Of a DNA stretch of 64,000 nucleotides, positions 1 through 10,936 are shown one piece after another; within the stretch, counting starts at the first letter, position 1; each line of letters opens with the position of its first letter. This DNA is from Phallus indusiatus (lineage: Eukaryota; Basidiomycota; Agaricomycetes; Phallales; Phallaceae), in contig JAQFWX010000049.1 in assembly GCA_027605045.1 (NCBI GenBank), positions 124,001 through 188,000 of the forward strand, in the 5' to 3' direction. The position numbers were made by a program, and so were the translations under genes. The notes under the pieces were generated by a model. That model made no database searches. It was not told the origin of the DNA and was given only the letters and a program-made list of their open reading frames with translations.

Positions 1-258
1 CAAGGCTACTCATCTTTCGTACCTGTGTTTTCGCTCGTTACATTTTTATCGTTATATTTGCAAATACCGTTCATGTTTTTGCTATTCATTACATGGAGAT
101 TGTTTCATAGAAGGAAGTTACCAAACTTGTCCAGCATAGATTTACGATCTGGAGAACACGAGGAGGGAGTTCTAGATACCCAAGACGACCAAGAACGTGA
201 GGCGCGGTCTACAGGCAAATGGGGACGGGCTTGGAAATTATGGTATATAATCGCATAA
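1..258 (+). CDS. Amino-acid permease, C-terminal fragment (5' end outside window)
   Basis: The open frame enters from the left edge and stops at 256-258. It encodes about 85 residues: a glycine/serine/phenylalanine start (QGYSSFVPVF), one long hydrophobic membrane segment, then a basic cytoplasmic tail beginning WRLFHRRK and continuing to an Asp/Glu-rich end. This is the usual end of fungal AAT/APC-type amino-acid permeases, in which the last transmembrane helix is followed by a short charged tail. These proteins import amino acids across the plasma membrane by proton symport. No internal start is needed because the exon continues upstream. Substrate specificity cannot be judged from the tail. 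The family assignment is likely but rests on a short stretch. Confidence 0.6.
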   Translation, partial: QGYSSFVPVFSLVTFLSLYLQIPFMFLLFITWRLFHRRKLPNLSSIDLRSGEHEEGVLDTQDDQEREARSTGKWGRAWKLWYIIA

Positions 259-496
259 TCATATTTCTTAATTCCTCAATGGAAAATTTATCATTGTATC
301 CACACATGTGTATTTTGTTCATTCAGCATAAATTGACAAGTAAAATGATATATTGTTCCGCTTGCATTACTACAAGAAATCAAGAAATAAGAACATTCCA
401 AGGGGGTTTACGTATCTCTAAGATTATAATACTTCTAATGTTTTGCAGATTGGCCCCGTTGACGTTCGTACCAGTATTCTTGAAAAAGTAGAATGA
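259..496. other. Intergenic gap between convergent permease and trpE
   Basis: About 240 AT-rich bases between two convergent 3' ends. I see no gene here, only probable 3' UTRs and polyadenylation regions. Confidence 0.5.
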
Positions 497-2219
497 TTAG
501 CATGAAGAAAAGGAGTACCATTCTTTCGATAAAAACTCACTTTCAGCACTTTCGAGAGCTCTCACGTTGCCTTGCAATTTGTTGAGAGTCTCGACATACT
601 CTTCCTCTTCTACACTATCATATACAATACCACCTCCAGCTTGCAGATAAGCCACGCCGTCCTTGAATGTCATGGTTCGAATAGCAATACAGGTGTCCAT
701 TTCGTCTTCTGCGAAATCGAAACGACCGACCGCACCTGCATAAACGCCTCTGCGCTCCTTTTCCAAGCCCATAACCAGTTCAATAGCTTTGAGCTTAGGA
801 GCACCACTAACGGTTCCAGCCGGAAAGATAGATCTAAACGCATCAAATCGGTTTTTGCCCTCACGAAGCATGCCAGTGACCATCGAAGTAAGATGGATGA
901 CGTGGCTGAATTTTTCGACTGCCATGAGTTTTTCAACTTTGACTGTAGAGGGAATGCATGTACGGTTGACGTCGTTACGAGCCAAGTCCACAAGCATGAT
1001 GTGTTCTGCTCTGTCTTTGGTCGAGTTAGCGAGCTGCTGGCTCAACTTTTCGTCCTCTTTGAAAGTGGAGAAAAAAATGTACGTTAATATCGGGGGTTGA
1101 GAATAATAAAATGGTGACAGCTACCTTCGGTTGTTTTGCCACGCCTTACAGTTCCCGCTATGGCGTGATTATAGACTTTGTTCTTCTCCACTTTACAAAG
1201 GGTTTCAGGACTTGCGCCGACGAACTGAGCGTCACCGCAGTCGACATAGAACATGTACGGGGAGGGATTGACTTGGCGCAAATGTCTATAGGCATTGAAG
1301 GGATGCAGTTTAGTCGGACGAGCTAAACGTTGCGAAGGAACCGCCTGAATAATGTCTCCAGCGATGATATGTTTCTTTAATTCCGTAACGTGAGACTCAT
1401 AGCCACTTTTACCGATGTTGGAAGTAGCACGAAGGCCGAGCTCGATAGGTGGTTGGTGTGGCTCAGGAGTGTGAGGGCTCGTGAGCAGTTTCGCAACACG
1501 TCTGGCCTTGGCGACCGCGGTATTGTATGCAAAAGCCAGGTTGGCTGCTGAGCTGGCTTGTGAGCCAGGCGGGCTGAAGACATGGGAGACAACTTTGATA
1601 GACTGGAACACGCTGTCAAAGATGACTAATGTATCGACAAGCATGAAAACGGCTTCTGGGATTTTCAAAGGATCGGCCAAATTTGGGTTGCGAGTTTTTG
1701 GTTCGAAGTATTGGATACAGTCGTATGAAACGTAGCCAATTGCTCCGCCAGTAAAGGTGGGTATCTCGGGGATTTTGACATACTTATAGTGTTCTAATTC
1801 CTTCTGAAGGACAGTCAATGGGTCGCCTTCGACATCTTGACCTGGACCGGTGCGGATGACTCTAATTGGGTCTACGAACAATCAGCAAATCACGTTCCAT
1901 CACGGAAGCCTTCGGTGATGTGCAACTGACCTGCGCCGAGGAAACTATATCTTGCGATATTTTCACCACCCACGATGCTCTCGAATAAGAAAGAATACTT
2001 TGCGTTATTTGCAATTCTTAGATATGCCATACATGGTGTGATAAGATCTGCGGGTAATTGCACGAAAACCGGCACGCAATTTCCTCGTTGTTCCTGGATG
2101 ATGAATTGCTCAACCTGTGCGAGTGATGGATAAGCAGGTAAGTTCTATAACAGAGGAAAAGCACATTAACGACGCGACAACAGCAACATATGTGAAATTT
2201 CACTTACACTTGTGTCCAT
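497..2219 (-). CDS. trpE: Anthranilate synthase component I (TrpE)
   Basis: Converts chorismate and glutamine-derived ammonia to anthranilate, the first committed step of tryptophan synthesis. Four exons on the minus strand: 2219-2208 (only four codons, MDTS), 2144-1931, 1871-1125 and 1056-497. They total 1533 nt, or 510 residues, normal for the family. The N-terminal domain includes [12 protein letters not shown] and the segment around [15 protein letters not shown]. The C-terminal chorismate-binding domain shows [59 protein letters not shown] and GAVGRFDF. The last exon ends after a short Ser-rich tail. The glutaminase subunit is encoded elsewhere, as usual in fungi. All splice junctions are GT..AG and keep frame. 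The start was chosen because the tiny first exon joins the second in frame and gives a family-like N-terminus. Confidence 0.95.
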
Positions 2220-3589
2220 CATTGGCCGTAGGAGTTGTCGTGTCGAATAAATATTTTCCCCACGCCCATGTTACATAGAAATTTTTGCAACCAGCAATTT
2301 AATGGCGTGAGAAACTATAGGAGTGTCTGTGTGACATGTATGGCGTCACACCGGCTCCCTTGCACCTATTTTAAGATCCTTCAATTCTGTCACTCTTTTA
2401 TTCTCAGTTGACCAGTCTCTTTTTCTTTAATGTTTCATTGTTGGACTCGGAGGACATGAGGGTTAAATATTACAAGATTATGGTATCCCAATCGCGGCAG
2501 GGTCTGTTGGGTCATACGAGACGGCTACATTGAAGTTTTAACCGTCCGGTGTCGGTCAGTGGGAAAAGGCCGGAGATTACTGGAAGTTACAGCGCAGATC
2601 CCTCCCTCCAAGTTTTTGCATATTATAATGCTTTTCTTCACGCAAGTGAAGCTTGTAAAGACGCAGCGAGTTCATCCGTGCTTCATCATTTTTGTCGCAG
2701 GTCGGCCTTATTTTTTTAAGCTCCATTCATATCTCAAACCGCAATCTATAGGCCCACACATAGACCCCGGCGGCCCTGTGACGACCTCACGCAATTTTTT
2801 CTATGCTTGCACTCTGTTTTCATTTCGCAAATGGAAGAAAGGTCTTCAATTCCTTAGCCCGACATTTATTGGCCCTGAAATGCTCGGTGCTTGCTCTTCA
2901 GAATCGCAAGGATGGGCCGCTTTAATCCCACTTACATTCCAGTACTTTCACCCATGTTTCACCCCTTCCCTTGTCAAAAATCGCTTTCCTATCATGGCCA
3001 TATTATGAGATTCTCATGTGACAAAAAGAGGGAGGACGGCCGATTAATATTCAAGAGAAAAATTACGTCCGAGTCACGACAGCGAATCTGCATCAAGTTC
3101 GTGCGCAGATATGGAGCTATCGGTCACTGGTATCCAGATATCCAGGGTTTATCAATACGGATCCCGTACTTGAGCGACCTCTCAATGTTGCAGCTTTTAA
3201 GCATAATCTTCCTGCTCATGACCACCACATGATTGACCGCTTGTAATGTAAGAAAGGTATACTCCTTGCTTGTAGTGCTCACATATGATTGACCTGTTCT
3301 CTTCGTCATCTTTATCATAGATAATGTCATTTTTTCATATCATTATTGTCACGCGCTGTTTCTTTTTATTGTGTTTTTTAAAGGTCTCACTTTTTCCTGT
3401 ATACATAATTTCAATGTATTCCGAGCCTTCTTGACCTTGAGGGTACTCCATACTGGAGCCAAACATGCAGCCTTGGTATCAAAACGTCTCAGGCTTCTCT
3501 TACCAAATTCTGCCCTTTTCGCATTTCTACTCAACACATGTGCGCTTCAGGTCTACTTGCCAATGCATTTAAGCTTAGCAACCGTTTTT

Positions 3590-3619
3590 GTCAAGTTTTA
3601 TTCGTTTTGTCACAGTTAT
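3590..3619 (+). repeat. Direct repeat copy 1 (about 30 bp)
   Basis: Begins GTCAAGTTTTATT and ends CGTTTTGTCACAGTTAT. The same two blocks recur at 4466-4502 with seven extra bases between them. I cannot tell whether this is a transposon scar or a duplicated regulatory block. Confidence 0.6.
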
Positions 3620-4465
3620 CACGAAAGCCGAAACGGAAGCGACGTTTTTCTTTATGACTGGCATCGCTACATCTTGTGATGTGGTTGGGGACAATCCACG
3701 CTGTAACCGTTAAGTCTTGGGACTTTACCTGGCCAAAGATAATGGCCAACATCATGTCCACCTGTAAAGCTGAAGAGGTTTTCGTTAAAACGTTTTCTAA
3801 CGGTATCCACATGAGAAGTGCCGGTAAAGGTGCGTTCGCCTACCTTCCGATTCTGAATCTGGTTTTACGTGTGAGGATACAGAATCTAGAGTAAAAGGTG
3901 GACCCGTCAGAGCGTCGGCCCCCTGTAAATTTTCGTTCTTCATGGTATACAAATGTTGATTCGTTCTCAACATGTTTAGTTAACCCAAAAGATGGTTCTG
4001 CTCCGTTCCGTCTTTCTGCTCTCCACACGTTGCCGGACTTATCATCAGACGTTGCGGCTGGGACCCCTGTCCTTGTAACTTTTTCGATACGGTACGACAA
4101 CTGGAAACCAAGTCAAGATCGAAAATCTTCTTTCGAGAAATTCCAAGCTCCGGTTACAAAAAACAGCTTTTTTTTTATATTCGCGACATTGTGCAACTAG
4201 CCGAGCCGAGGAAGTTTGAGCGCATGGGCGCAGTTAGTATAGAAGAGGAAAACGAGGATGAAATTTAGAAAATGCACGCTATGGTTATTCTTATAAATTC
4301 TTTATATCTTCTATGAATCTATTTGGCTAAGTTATACGCTGGAATTGGCAACTGTAATCTGTGGGTCGTCGTTGTAGTTTAGTTATGTTATCTGGGCCGG
4401 GCGGAATACGCGTGAGAGAGACGAGCTTACATAAGAATTCGCCACGCGTCGGCCATCCCCGTCAT

Positions 4466-4502
4466 GTCAAGTTTTATTATAAGTTCGTTTTGTCACAGTT
4501 AT
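4466..4502 (+). repeat. Direct repeat copy 2, just upstream of SHQ1
   Basis: Same two blocks as 3590-3619 (GTCAAGTTTTATT, then CGTTTTGTCACAGTTAT), separated here by an extra ATAAGTT. It lies about 70 bases before the SHQ1 start codon, so it may overlap the promoter. Confidence 0.6.
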
Positions 4503-4572
4503 GTAAACTTTGTTGAAAATCCGCCTTCAATCTCTACACTACGTCTTTAAGCCCTCTTCAGATTTATTCTGC

Positions 4573-6349
4573 ATGTTAACACCTCGGTTTACAGCATCCC
4601 AAACTCCAGAAAATGTCACTCTGATAATATATGTCCCAAGCGTTCGAGTCAGTAGTGTCTAAATCATCCAAACACCAAAGCATCCTCCCACTGAAACCAA
4701 ATCAATCCTCAGGCCTCGGAAATTCAAATTTCAACACCAACTTCAACGACTTTTAACTTACACATCAACCCATACTTTCTTCGCCTAACGTTTCCGCACC
4801 CTGTGCTCGATGTCGACTCCGTCGATCCAACTAATACTTCTTGGGCAAACTATGACCCTTCAAGCGGGACATTGACCGTTGTGTTGTGTAAAGCAACTCA
4901 TGGCAGCGATTTCGGAGATTTAAGCATGATATCGAGGCTATTAGCTGTCGATGATAATTCAAACAAAAAGGACCATACGCCCACTATAGAAGTCCTCGAT
5001 TCGAAAGAAGATGAGGAGACGAATGGTAGTTCGGATGCGACTAAGGAAACAAGCAAAGACATTATGGAACCGTTGCGTACGGATTCGGGGAATATTGACC
5101 TGGAGCGAGAACGTGCTGTCCTTCTGAATGGTATGACTTCGTGCTCCGATATTTATTTTGGTTGTTAAGATGGTTTTTTTTTCCACAGCGGAAAAGAATA
5201 ATTGGCTTCTTCCTCAAAATCCGGATACAACACCTGGCCAATCTTCTTTTGATTCAACATTTACAACCACTACATCTCCATATCGGTCTTATGGCTTTCT
5301 TGATTTGCATTCTGGGTACTTCAGACATGCATCTTCTGCATTCTCGGACAATGAAGGGAACGAGCTTGGACCTGACATAGAGAAACTTACCCCTATGGAA
5401 CGTCGCGCTCGCGGAAAGAAGAAAGTAGATGCAAAGTTTGACGGATCATATTATTTGTAAGTTCATTGAGATCCTCTTATCACACATGAGCCTGAAAAAT
5501 TATAATATAAGAGCCGACTATGTCAATGATGAAGATATATTAGAGGTCATTGGCTGGAAACATCCTTATGCCGACCGATCCGACGTAGAATTTACGGAAG
5601 AAGAAAAGGTTGCAATCATTAATTTACCTCGGAAAGAATGTATGTATCTCATTTAGACGTTCCAACATCTCGAAGATATATCTAACGATGATCAGACATA
5701 CCAACTCCGGACCAAACACGTGCACTTTATCTGACTCTCGTTTCTCTACTCTTTTCTTCCGCATACGATACACGGACAACCCAAAATGATTCGACTGCCG
5801 AGTCGGCGTGGACTATTACAGTGCTTACACCGGCGTTTGCTGCGTTGTCTCCTCCACTTCCAACGTGGACGCCTGCTGAAGTTTTTGTCGAGTCCTATAA
5901 ACGCGCGTTGTCATATCCCTTATATCGACACTGGGGATTATGCGAACGCTGTCGAGCTGATGTAGTGGATATACTTAAGGGAGGACGAAGGGTCGTTCTT
6001 CGCGTTCTGTTGAAGATGAACGAGTTATTGAAGAAACATGAGGCTTATTATGTGTATGGTAAGATTTGGATAGAAGATTTTTGCGTGTGGTTACAAAAGG
6101 GAGCAGAGTCAGTGTTTTTTTCCGCGTTTTGTTTTTGTTTTTCCTTCTTCTAAGCTTAGGCTTGTTAGTGACGAGAGCATTGAGCTGATTGCGGAAGAAG
6201 TTAAAAACGCTCTTGTTCAGAAGAATATGCTTGGATGGGAGATTGATGAACTCGAGAGTGCGGCACATGAAGTCATGGAAGAACCTCCTGACAGCGATGA
6301 CGAGAGTGGAAGTGATGGAGTGGAAGATGAGAGACCTAGCGTTTTATAA
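4573..6349 (+). CDS. SHQ1: SHQ1, H/ACA ribonucleoprotein assembly chaperone
   Basis: SHQ1 holds the pseudouridine synthase dyskerin/Cbf5 in a protected form during H/ACA snoRNP assembly, acting as an RNA mimic. Six exons: 4573-4647, 4713-5130, 5189-5456, 5512-5639, 5696-6107 and 6160-6349. They total 1491 nt, or 496 residues. The N-terminal CS-like domain is seen in MLTPRFTASQT, then LHINPYFLRLTFPHPV and YDPSSGTLTV. An acidic linker follows. The helical SHQ1 domain is recognised by DEDILEVIGWKHPYADR, SAYDTRTTQNDSTAESAWTI, SYPLYRHWGLCERCRADVV and YVYGKIWIEDFCVWLQ. The C-terminus is an acidic Ser/Asp/Glu tail. The start was set at the ATG giving the conserved MxTPRF opening. Exons 1 and 2 join only after removing the intron at 4648-4712, which contains in-frame stops. 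Confidence 0.93.
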
Positions 6350-6470
6350 CATTTGACGTTCAATGCATCTGCGGGATATTCGAATGGTGCCATGAAGCTT
6401 GGGTTTTAGCAGCAGCTTCGTTTGTATTAGTAATTATTATAATCTCATAGACGCATACTTTTAGCTAATA

Positions 6471-7413
6471 TTACAATGTATCAAACTTCTTCTCCCTGGC
6501 TCTTTGTTCCTCAGCTCTCCACTTTTCTTCTTCTTGACCCAGTTTCAATTTTCGTGCCTGTATCCCTTCTCTAGCAGCAATGCTTAGCACGCCGGCGATG
6601 ATTTCTGCCGTTCCAGGACTCTCGTCATTGGCGGGGATAGGATACATAACTATCCTAGGGTCCGCATTTGAGTCGATAATTCCAATAGTGGGAACATGCA
6701 GCAATGCACATTCTCGGATAGCAGTAAGGTTGGCTATTGGGTTGAGGAAAACAACCAAATCCGGGACGACTTGCGTGCTCATCGCAATGTTGGGATTGAA
6801 CACTTGCACTCTGTTTGTCAACGTTCCGGGTAGCCATCGTTCTCCGACATGATATGAGCTTTCTCCCATGCGATCTGCGGCTTTTTTTACGATGGGTTTT
6901 AGGTCTGGTCGTGTGCCTACAAAGACGATGGTGCCGTCCCGTAATGCGACGGCTCGCGTTAAGGCTGCAGCGCGGCGAAGGAGAGGAATTGTGCTGTCCA
7001 AGTTAATGATGGTAATGCCTGCTCGATTGCCGTATGCGTATGGAGTGAAAGCTGGGTTTAATAGAGAGGTTGAGTGCCCGAAGTGTGCGCCGGCTGCCAT
7101 TAGCGACGAAAGTGTCAACGACGACGCTGAGGGTGGTCGATGTAGAGTATGATGAGGTTGAAAGGTATTATCTCGAGTCTGAGACGACCCTAGGTGTTCA
7201 AATTGAGATTCTATTAGGAAAGAATGTGTTCCGTTATTTCAAGCAGGTGAAACGAAACGGAAACAAATACTTGCTGAGATATTCGAATTTTTGCCGTTTC
7301 AGTTTGAGATTGACGACATGACGCATGCCATCTGGTGTATTGGGATCGAATGCAGCATGATCTGTTGTCGTAGAGAGCAATCGTTTTGGCGTTGAAATTG
7401 CTCGACGTAACAT
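6471..7413 (-). CDS. MRP4: Mitochondrial ribosomal protein uS2m (MRP4/bS2 family)
   Basis: Small-subunit ribosomal protein of mitochondrial translation. The body is one clean frame from 7152 down to 6471. It shows LMAAGAHFGHSTSLLNP, AYGNRAGITIINLD, GTIVFVGTRPDLKPIV, RWLPGTLTN, PDLVVFLNP, VPTIGIIDSNADPRIVMYPI and NDES, all core bS2 signatures. The C-terminus is a charged helix rich in Glu, Lys and Arg. Upstream, an ATG at 7413 opens a frame starting MLRRAISTPKRLLSTTT, a good mitochondrial presequence. A canonical-looking intron (donor near 7274, acceptor near 7213) should join it to the body, but the phases I read differ by one base. Either a different junction is used or there is an indel. 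The body is secure; the 5' end is uncertain. The gene is convergent with SHQ1, with a 121 bp gap. Confidence 0.8.
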
Positions 7414-7665
7414 TTGTCGAGAAATCTAAGTACTTGAAGTTGGGAGAGATGGAACTCCGATTTCCCACGGCCACCGCTAACAGTCAATTATACGGGCCAT
7501 TCGCGCGTCGTCGAGAAAGTTGCCGAGCTGTTTCCAGGGAAATTTTGCAAATGAATTCAACTTGAAGCATGTTTCGCTTTGTTTGCGAATAAAATAGCTT
7601 ATCAGAAGTGTTGAGAGACCGGCCTTGTTATGGTGACTCCGTGACAACTCCTCTGTTTCTGGACC

Positions 7666-8952
7666 ATGGCAAATATGGCTCGACCCTCGTCTTCTAAAGA
7701 CTGTTTGGAGATCCCAGGATACAAGTTTTGGATAGAAATCGTCAGGAAAAAGGCGAAACATTATCAAGTACATAAAGACAATAACGTGGTTTCATGCTTT
7801 ATCGCGTCAGAGGCGAATCAAGTGAGCGTGTTTTCCTCAGCAGCGCACGTTACTAATGAGTAATTACCCTCTCAAACCTCCAGGAGTTCCGCATTTTCTG
7901 TCAGAAGGATTCTGATGCACTCGATACACGAGCAAAATTTTATATTAACGGCGATATTGTCGACACACATCTCTTCAAGCCCGAGGACAAGAACGGTATA
8001 TATCGGCTATCGCGTATAAGGACTGAAAGAGGGAAACAAAGGTTCGCTTTCGCAAGCGTTAATGTTACAGGTAAGATGTTTGAGCTATGTTTTGGATTAA
8101 TCTTTATTGCATGGTTGATAGATGACGAGCATGCAAACATTTCCTCTGCACCCGAAGAACTTGGAACGATAAGAATTGATATGTATCGTGTCAAGAACAT
8201 CTGTAAAGTGCCCGGCGACTGGGTTCCCAAAACTTTTAATTTGCGGGATGTGTCCATCATTTCTGAAAAGTCCAAATCCATAGGCTTCCAAACTATCTCG
8301 TGAGCGCATTGATGATGACTCGAAATTTTCTTACTGAGCTAGTAATTTTTTCGGATAGGCTTCAGCCTCCAGAACCGGCCACAGATCAGACAAACAAATT
8401 TGTTTACCTTTACGATTATGAGGATAAGTCTTCGAGTCGTTTACCTTGGTATACTATCAAGTTTTTTTATCGAACGCTAGGTTCGTATCTTCATAATGAT
8501 TTGGGGATCAGCTTGTAATATTTGAGACTTAACAGACATCCTTAGAGCTCAAGGCATTGCCCCCGCGTCTTCAAGCTCTGGTAGTCCCATTACAAACAAG
8601 AGTCCCATATCAGTTCCTCGAGTGATGACTTCCGCTGCAGGTGAAAAGCCGTCCAGCACAGCTAAAGTAAAATTTCGCCTCTAATTCTGCTTGCGCACTG
8701 GCTTGAATACTATAGGTTTCCGCGTCACAATCTAACATGAACAAATCAGAAATGACGAAGGCTCCGGAAACTATAGTTATCGAAGATTCCGATTCCGAAG
8801 ACAAGAAGTTTTTACCGAAACGTGACTCAATAAAAGTGAAAACCGAATCTTCGAAGCGGCCAAGGGAGTCCAGTGGTGGTGGTCGAACGTTACGGAGCAA
8901 GCGAGTCAAGAAACCTTGCAGTCCTGCGATCATAGTTGTAGACTCGGATTGA
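7666..8952 (+). CDS. DUF7918 protein, tandem copy 1, with C-terminal SIM-like motifs
   Basis: Function unknown. Six exons: 7666-7821, 7884-8070, 8122-8299, 8359-8480, 8536-8666 and 8716-8952. They total 1011 nt, or 336 residues. The N-terminal two thirds form a DUF7918-type domain: IPGYKFWIEIVRKKAKHYQV, VVSCFIASEAN, RFAFASVNVTDDE, ELGTIRIDMYRVKN and SIISEKSKSIGFQT. The C-terminal tail is low-complexity with the acidic block ETIVIEDSDSED, a basic stretch (LRSKRVKKP) and the terminus IIVVDSD. The two hydrophobic-acidic blocks resemble SUMO-interacting motifs and the basic stretch resembles a nuclear localisation signal. An alternative start lies at 7675. This copy is the most diverged of three adjacent paralogs sharing all five intron positions. 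The domain name is from memory of agaric proteins; the nuclear/SUMO role is inference. Confidence 0.82.
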
Positions 8953-9237
8953 GCGATTCTAAAGCAGATTGAAGCGATAGATCACTTGTGCATCAATTAC
9001 TTCATCATATCACCATTCGTCTTATTTCTACAATACGCGTACTCAGCCAGCATAATGTATTCTTCAACCAACGGTATCTTTATGTGCATACATATTGAAG
9101 TTGACAACAGGAAATTTGTACGGGAGATAAGCGTGAGAAATAAGAATACTGGCGAATGTACGCGTTATGTCACGTCGTCACATCTGGTCCGGACATTCCC
9201 ACTTTCTTCAATTCCTTGTTCAAGATTATCGACAATC

Positions 9238-10540
9238 ATGCCAGACCATGCTCCATCTTCATCTGATGATGAAACTGCTCTCACAATACCTGGTTACAAA
9301 TTCTGGATAGAAATAGATGGTAAGAGGGCTGAACAGTATCAGGTAGAGCATAGCGACGACGTTGTATCATGTTATATTGCTTCGGAGGTTGACAAAGTGA
9401 GTGAGCGTTTGTCTGAATTGAAAGAAATGAAAGTGCCACGCTGAAATCTTTTGTTTTTCTTTTCGTTTTCCTCTAGGAATTTACTATAGTCTTACAAAAA
9501 CAACAACGTGAAGCTATGTCTGTCGAGTATTATTTTCATGATGATTGCATCAGAAGGCTGTTCTTCAAACCTGAGGATTGTGGTAATGAAAAATTGTCTC
9601 ATACCCGAACCGAACGTGGTATACAGAGATTCGCTTTCTCGTCTATCAATTTTACAGGTAATGTACTTGTACGATCACCAGTCAGTCTATTCCTGAGACA
9701 CCGCTTTTTTTCCCTTTATACGACAGACGACGAACGTATGGGTGTTTCTTCCGTACCTGAAAATCTTGGAATGATAAGGCTTATGTTATATCCGGTTTAC
9801 AAATTCGAGAGCTTAGGACTGCAGGAGCCTAATATTTTCGATATGAAAGCCGTATCCACTATATCCGAGAAAACCAAAGCAGTGGGCTTCCACAGTGTAT
9901 CGTAAGCGTAATTTCTTCCTTGTTTGAAATATCCTCACGATTATTTGGGGTTGAAAGGTTGCGGCCACCAGAAAAGTCTACGCAACTCAGTAACAACAAG
10001 TTTAATACTTGGCGCACAAACCCTACAAAACCTTGGTACACCATCAGATTTGTTTACAGACCATTAGGTTTGCATTATTTTTCCAAAATTTTTGATATGT
10101 ACTAGTTATATGACGTTTGTGATTTAGTCATTCTTCAAGCGCAAGGGATAGCTCCCGAGTCTGACCCTGAAGACGTTCCAAACGATCTCCAGAGTGAACA
10201 GGACTTGGAAAAACCCATTGTCCCGAAAATAGAGTCCACCGAACGAAAACCTCCGATACAGTCTAATAAAGTGAGTATTTAATCTGTTATTCTGTTAGCA
10301 AAATTTCCTTACATAGTCATTCCTTAGAAGGCCTACAGAATGGAAACATCCCAAATAACGAAAACTATTGAAACCATTATCATTGAAGACTCCGATTCAG
10401 AGGACGACAGACCAATTAAGACTGAAAAAAATACAGGCTCAAAGAGACCGAGAGTGTCTCATTCAGAATCTGTTCACAATAAACGGCGTAAGACGGATCT
10501 GAACTCGAACCCGGAGATTATAGTTCTCGACTCTGACTGA
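9238..10540 (+). CDS. DUF7918 protein, tandem copy 2, with C-terminal SIM-like motifs
   Basis: Paralog of the genes at 7666 and 10937. Six exons: 9238-9396, 9477-9657, 9727-9901, 9958-10067, 10128-10270 and 10328-10540. They total 981 nt, or 326 residues. The N-terminus is acidic and Ser-rich (SSSDDE), followed by IPGYKFWIEIDGKRAEQYQV, VVSCYIASEVDK, YYFHDDCIRRLFFKPED, RFAFSSINFTDDE, LGMIRLMLYPVYK and STISEKTKAVGFHS. After a proline/charged linker (QAQGIAPESDPED) the tail gives ETIIIEDSDSED, the basic block NKRRKTD and the terminal EIIVLDSD. The start was chosen as the ATG aligned with the start of copy 3. An in-frame open stretch continues upstream to 8986, but it looks like 5' UTR. Exon 6 could begin at 10328 or 10331. 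Confidence 0.85.
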
Positions 10541-10936
10541 GTTATTTCACGACCCATTGTACCTCCACCATGTTTGTAATACTTGCTGTATTTGCTTATG
10601 GTATTTGTATGCTTATATCTATCTGAGAATCGAGGATCACCAAAACGGTGTTCTAGTAATCTAATCTAATCTTATTCAAATTCGCAGACTGTGTTTTCTC
10701 ACGATCACTTGAAGCCATTACTCCCTGGTTACCACATACATAAATTCAAATTGTCAGGAGTCAATTCAACGTACAAATAGCCATCATTGAAAGTGCGCGG
10801 TATAGAATTTTTGATCTGAAGAGACTGCCAAAATCCTGTCACGTTGGTCTTTGCGCGTACGCGTTTGGTACGCGTGACATCTCCTTTTCGCTAGGTTCTT
10901 GCCAATCTCTTGTACTCGTAACCTATTACGACCACA
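10541..10936. other. Spacer between DUF7918 copies 2 and 3
   Basis: About 400 bases with no gene. It should hold the terminator of copy 2 and the promoter of copy 3. Confidence 0.4.

Larger units (their letters stand above)
2220..4572. other. Long gene-free region between divergent trpE and SHQ1
   Basis: About 2.35 kb. Several long open frames exist (for example 2559-3008 plus and 3840-4100 minus). None has recognisable domains, plausible splice continuation or homolog-like composition, so I do not call a gene. It must contain the promoters of trpE and SHQ1. It also holds a pair of direct repeats, listed separately. Confidence 0.5.

Noticed and set aside
2559..3008. 149-codon open frame on the plus strand
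   Set aside because: No domain, no plausible splicing partner, composition like non-coding DNA; overlaps another long frame.
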